This document shows positions 59,770 through 64,000 of a stretch of DNA of 64,000 bases, in pieces (within the stretch, counting starts at the first letter, position 1; each line of letters starts with the position of its first letter). The position numbers and the translations under genes were made by a program. The stretch is from Combretum micranthum (Eukaryota > Streptophyta > Magnoliopsida > Myrtales > Combretaceae). A model generated the notes under the pieces. That model searched no databases, was not told the origin of the DNA, and saw only the letters and a list, made by a program, of their open reading frames with translations. The stretch is taken from the NCBI GenBank assembly GCA_024138025.1, contig JAMXBD010000066.1, positions 124,001 through 188,000 of the forward strand, written 5' to 3'.

Positions 59770-62358
59770 TCTTTGTGTTCTCTGTAATGCCTCTTTGATT
59801 TGATAGAGAGCTATTTACTGACCGATTTTGTGCATGCCATGTCTACGTATGTGGAAAGTAGCTTAAACAAGTAGGCATGGTTTTGGTTTTGGTTAATCTT
59901 TCTGTTATTGTTTATGCAATGAGCACATATTTACATGATGTGGGACTTTCTTTTCTTAAACATAAATTAGCAATTCTGGCAATTGCTTATCTAGCTTTAG
60001 GTTTTGTTTTGGGCTTTTAGGATTCTCAATACTACAAAACAAACAATAAGTAAATTGCCCAACTTGTTCAAAGAAAAAAATTGAAAGAAGAAAAATGTTG
60101 TGTTTCTTAAAAACATGGGTTAAGTAAAGGTTATACTTATGCATATGTACTAAGGCAATGTGGGATCAGTTCTTTCAAGATTTTATGTCTGCATGGTTGA
60201 ACACAAAACGATAGTTACTTAGGAGGTACTGTAACATGGAATGGAGATATCACAATTCCAATTTTTGAGCTATATTTACGAAGTGTTCTTGTCATTACTC
60301 TTCTGGCCATTGCTGCGAGCAGCTGAATTCATTGTTTCTTTTCTTTTGTTCTTATGAGTAGCTAGCATTGTCCTCTATCGTATGTGTCAAAGCATCTGTT
60401 AGGGTTAAAAAGTTTCTTTTATCTTTACTAATAGCTTTTACTCAGCTTAGGGTATGCTATTTTCATCTTCTTTTTCCTTCAATGTGTTCCCCTTATGCTA
60501 TATTCTAATTTGGTACTTGATCCATAGTGTGATCCATGATGTTAACTATACCTTCTCTTGTCCTCTCAAGGAGACATAACAAGAATAGATGAGACAAATT
60601 TGTATGATATAATAATTTAGTTAAGTTGAAATTACCTAGATTATACATAGGTTGATTATTTGAATTAGTAATAGATGCTAGGACCTCATTTGGGGTAATT
60701 TAAAGAGTTTAGGATTGGTGAATTTGGGTACCGTTTGTTAAGAATTTCTTGTATATTTTGAATTTGTCTCTAGTAGGTTTAGGTATTAATTGGATTCCGC
60801 TATGTTTAGTTGGGTTTTGTTCTTCTCTCTATAACTTATTTGTATTGGTTCTTTGTTTGGTTTATATCTATTTGAAATTTGGTATATGGAAAATTACCTT
60901 CTTTGTATCTTATATATTTTTGTTTTATAATTGAGATATGAAAATTGAGAAGTTAAAAAAATTCACGTTTAGAAAAGAAATTTTTAACAGATATTTTTGT
61001 ACCATGAATGAAATAAAAGGTAAAATACCAACATTTAAAGGTTTTTTTTTTTTTTTTTTTTTTTTGGCCGAACAACTTTTTAAAGGTTTACGTGGGATGG
61101 GACCATCTATCTATAATATATTATTCAATTGACTATAAAATAAATCGTGTGAAAAAATATTAAAGGTCTTGATAACGGTTGAAATAGATTTTGACTGTTT
61201 AATGATGTGACGAGATCAGTTTTATTATAACTACTACGTGATAGAATTTTTCAATGTTTATTAAATATTTAATTTTACAAGAGATATGTTTCCATCTTCT
61301 AATATCTTATTGGTAAAAAACATACAACTTGAACAAATGCTAGAAAAGGGGAAAAAAATGCTAAGAAGACTAAAGAAATAAGAAAAGGATTAAACAAACA
61401 GATTCGTTCCTAAATTTGTACACTACCTATTGGGAGTTTTCTAATCTAACATTTCAATGATGCCATTTGAATACCAAGTTTGATAAGATTGCATATCCTA
61501 TCTTCTTTCTCCTTCTTCAAATTATCTTTTTTCTGTTCTGATGATCGTTTTATCATATATTATTTCTTTCATGTCATTGATCATATAATATTTTGACTAT
61601 TTGAATGTTGAGTTTGTTGAGATTGTTTATTCTACTCCTAGTCTCTCTTCAAACTATCTTTTTCTCTTGTTTGATCTCCTTTTTAATCATATGAACACAA
61701 CATGTTGTACAAATGTGATACTCACAAGTAGCCACACTTCTACGACTGGCGCGCGCCCTCCACCTTCGCCCACCCCCCCACCCCCGCCCCTTTTTTTTTT
61801 TTTTTTTTTCCCCCCAATTAAACTCCAAGAAATGACATTTTGGCATTAGGCTGTTACCTAAATTGGTGATAACATTTTGGATGTCCTTAATGGACCTGTA
61901 ATATTTTTTGCTCTTCAAGTTCCATATCTATCCCTACAATGTAGTCTCTACATAATGCAGATTGTACCAAAGACAGATACTGCGCCTCTTTTTGCTTAAA
62001 TAAATTTAGCAACTCCAACCTAAAGTGCAATGCTTGCTTCTGTTTGAGATTTTGGGACAGCATGGTGCCTGCGAGATACATAGCAATAAACTCCTTCACA
62101 GGCTTCTCTTCACTCCACTCAGTTGACTGTTGTTCTTATGACCCTCTTGATGTACATGTTTTGTGTAGAGATCACCCCCATATCATTTTTTTACCCAAGA
62201 TACCCCCGCAGTCCAATCCCAGACTTCTCTGGTTTACCTTCACTTGATGCTTTCAGTAAAAATCAAAAGGTTCTTGGATGGTCATTTACTAGGGAATTAC
62301 TTTAAGTAAGTTTTTCTAGTCCAGGATGATAATACTAAAGTTTCTTCTCTAGTTTATT
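59770..62358. other. Intergenic stretch
   Basis: About 2.6 kb without a supportable gene. It includes a T run (about 61041-61065) and a C-rich/T-rich low-complexity block (about 61755-61817). Confidence 0.5.
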
Positions 62359-62369
62359 TAATAGTTATT

Positions 62370-62745
62370 GGGTAAATTACGTAAAAAGTATTAACGCTTA
62401 AGGTAAATTTATTTAAGATATTAATGTTTTGAATCGTCAAAAAAGAGATATCAATGTTTAGGGATAAGTTAATTTAACGTATTAATGTTTTGAGTGGCTA
62501 AAAAGAAACATCAATGTTTGACAAAGTAAGTCAAATAATGTATCGATATATGATCACTAATAGAAAATTAAAGAGATTTAATTGAAAACTAATTAGGCGT
62601 TGATATCTCAAATGAACTTCGTAAAACATTAATATCTTATATGATACATTTTTTGAAATATTTGTTTTTTTTTTAATTACTCAAAACGTTGATAACTTAA
62701 AAAAACTTATCTTTAAACATTACTATTTTCTGGTGTAATTTACCA
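62370..62745. mobile_element. Inverted-repeat MITE, copy 4, exact 10-bp TSD
   Basis: Ends GGGTAAATTAC and GTAATTTACCA. AATAGTTATT is repeated exactly on both sides (62360-62369 and 62746-62755). Length is 376 bp. Internal direct and inverted motifs such as 'TTAATGTTTTGA' and 'AACATTAATA' recur. This copy gives the clearest target duplication of the family. Confidence 0.82.
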
Positions 62746-62759
62746 AATAGTTATTATAT

Positions 62760-63455
62760 CCAATTAGAATGGTGAAACAATTATTACATATCATAAGTAT
62801 GCATACTATATTACGTTATGTTTGGTTAATAGGATTACAATTACTATTCTGCTTTTATTACCACAAAAGAGCTATTTTCTCATTTGTTTTATAAAATATT
62901 TTATTATAAGGTATGTTTATTTCATATAAAATAGAATAGTTAACGACTTTTATTTTTTCTTTTTGCTAGATGCATTATTATTCCTTATGAAATGCATTTT
63001 GATTAAAAAAAATATTCTTCTAATCATAAAATAAATGAATTACTATTTTTTTTTTCAATTTTTATTCCATTATGTTTTGTAATTTTATCCCATTCTAGAA
63101 AAGAAAATGTAATATTAATATTATTATGTGTAAGCAAAGTTCTCCGGAGAAAGGCTTAAATAGAAATGCTTAGTGGTGGATGCATCACAAGTTAAAATTT
63201 GATATGTGACATATATATATGTGTGTGTATAGGGTCTTTTTTGACACAATGATAGGTTTTTGACACGATTGTTCGAAATTAATATGCACATTTATTTTAT
63301 TTGTCCATAGCTGCAACTGTGCATGGGCAAGTAGTACGTATGTATTTCGTGACTGTTCGATATATGACAGAATATTAACGTATGGCAAACACACGGTCGG
63401 TTAATATTGGAGGGTATACCAAATGTCGTCGTACTCATTAGTCGAATCACGATAT
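62760..63455. other. Intergenic stretch
   Basis: AT-rich, with nothing recognised apart from a short TATATATGTGTGTG tract near 63212. Confidence 0.5.
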
Positions 63456-63460
63456 GTAAG

Positions 63461-64000
63461 TAGGGATGCAACCGGGGCGGGTCATTATAGGGTACCCGCC
63501 CCGTCCGAACCGTTAAAAACACTATAGGGCCCTATAGGGTTACGGGACGGGTTTGGAAAATATCTTGCTGACCCTATAGGGTTTCGGGACGGGTTCGGGT
63601 CATTAAAAAAAACCCGATGGGTAACCCGAACCCGTCATAATATAAATAATTTAAAAAAATAAGTCTAAAATTTTTGAACCATTAAACACACACTGACCTT
63701 TTTGGCTTTCCCTCTCATAGTCTCACTAGTCACTATAGACATTTTGTTTGAACCCTAAGGACCTAACCCTAACTCCGACTCCTCTGCCAGGTGCTCTCAC
63801 TGTCTCACACAATCTCACTAGTCAATTGGTAATTTTGTTTGTTTACATTAATCAAGGTTCTTTCTTCTTCTTCTTCTTTTTTCTTTAATTTTGAGCTAGG
63901 TTTTTAGATTTTGTCCGATTAGGGTTTCTGAAGAGAATGTGGAGTTTGAATTTTGATTTTTTGTTGACTCATGGATTTGTTTGTGCAGTGTGATCGGAAG
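63461..64000 (+). mobile_element. Left end of a hAT-type element running off the window
   Basis: TAGGGATGCAACCGGGGCGGG opens a block packed with CTATAGGG, GGGACGGG, ACCCGCCCC and ACCCGAACCCG words to about 63640, the typical subterminal pattern of plant hAT elements beginning TAGGGATGCAA. After it comes leader-like sequence with a possible intron end (TTTGTGCAG, to about 63990). If the element is autonomous, a BED-finger transposase would follow beyond the window. The other end is not seen, so a short element beside an ordinary gene's 5' leader is also possible. Confidence 0.5.

Noticed and set aside
61601..61918. Proline-rich/lysine-rich frames near 61.7 kb
   Set aside because: Produced by a C-run and T-run low-complexity block; no conserved wording.

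Overview
The window looks like nuclear DNA of a eudicot, probably a woody one. It is strongly AT-rich. Its genes have introns with GT/AG borders and match plant-specific families, and most of the rest is transposon debris. I cannot name the species. The two-copy and solo nature of many repeats suggests an ordinary, moderately repetitive chromosome arm.

Layout. 1-15 kb is intergenic: a small inverted-repeat MITE, a 3.1 kb solo LTR with a perfect 5-bp target duplication, an inverted intron-containing pseudogene fragment, a second MITE copy and several tandem repeats. 15.2-25.9 kb (+) is a CCCH zinc-finger gene (C3H6-like) whose first intron is 9.1 kb. 28.05-30.3 kb (+) is a two-exon gene for a mitochondrial large-subunit ribosomal protein (mL53-like). 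31.9-36.0 kb (-) is a seven-exon TLDc-domain gene, tail to tail with the previous one. 37-43 kb (-) holds a decayed endogenous pararetrovirus fragment interrupted by a solo LTR. 44.9-54.7 kb holds another MITE copy, a copia-type solo LTR and a decayed Ty3/gypsy element on the minus strand with one LTR left. 55.2-56.0 kb is a hAT-like non-autonomous element with an imperfect 8-bp target duplication. 57.1-58.35 kb (+) is a single-exon membrane-anchored methyltransferase gene. 58.4-64 kb is intergenic, with a fourth MITE copy and, at the right edge, what looks like the GC-rich end of a hAT-type element.

The four genes do not form a pathway. They are an RNA-binding-type CCCH protein, a mitoribosome subunit, a TLDc protein and an endomembrane methyltransferase.

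Three things stand out. (1) Three of the four genes carry apparent one-base lesions, all explainable as deletions, while homology continues on both sides; this looks more like uncorrected assembly indels than gene death. (2) An inverted, intron-retaining copy of about 1.3 kb of the CCCH gene lies about 18 kb from its source. (3) One MITE family has four copies here, each with a 10-bp (8/10 to 10/10) target duplication. I found no coherent undescribed multi-gene system. The least explained piece is a tandem array of short hairpins at 18.18-18.38 kb.
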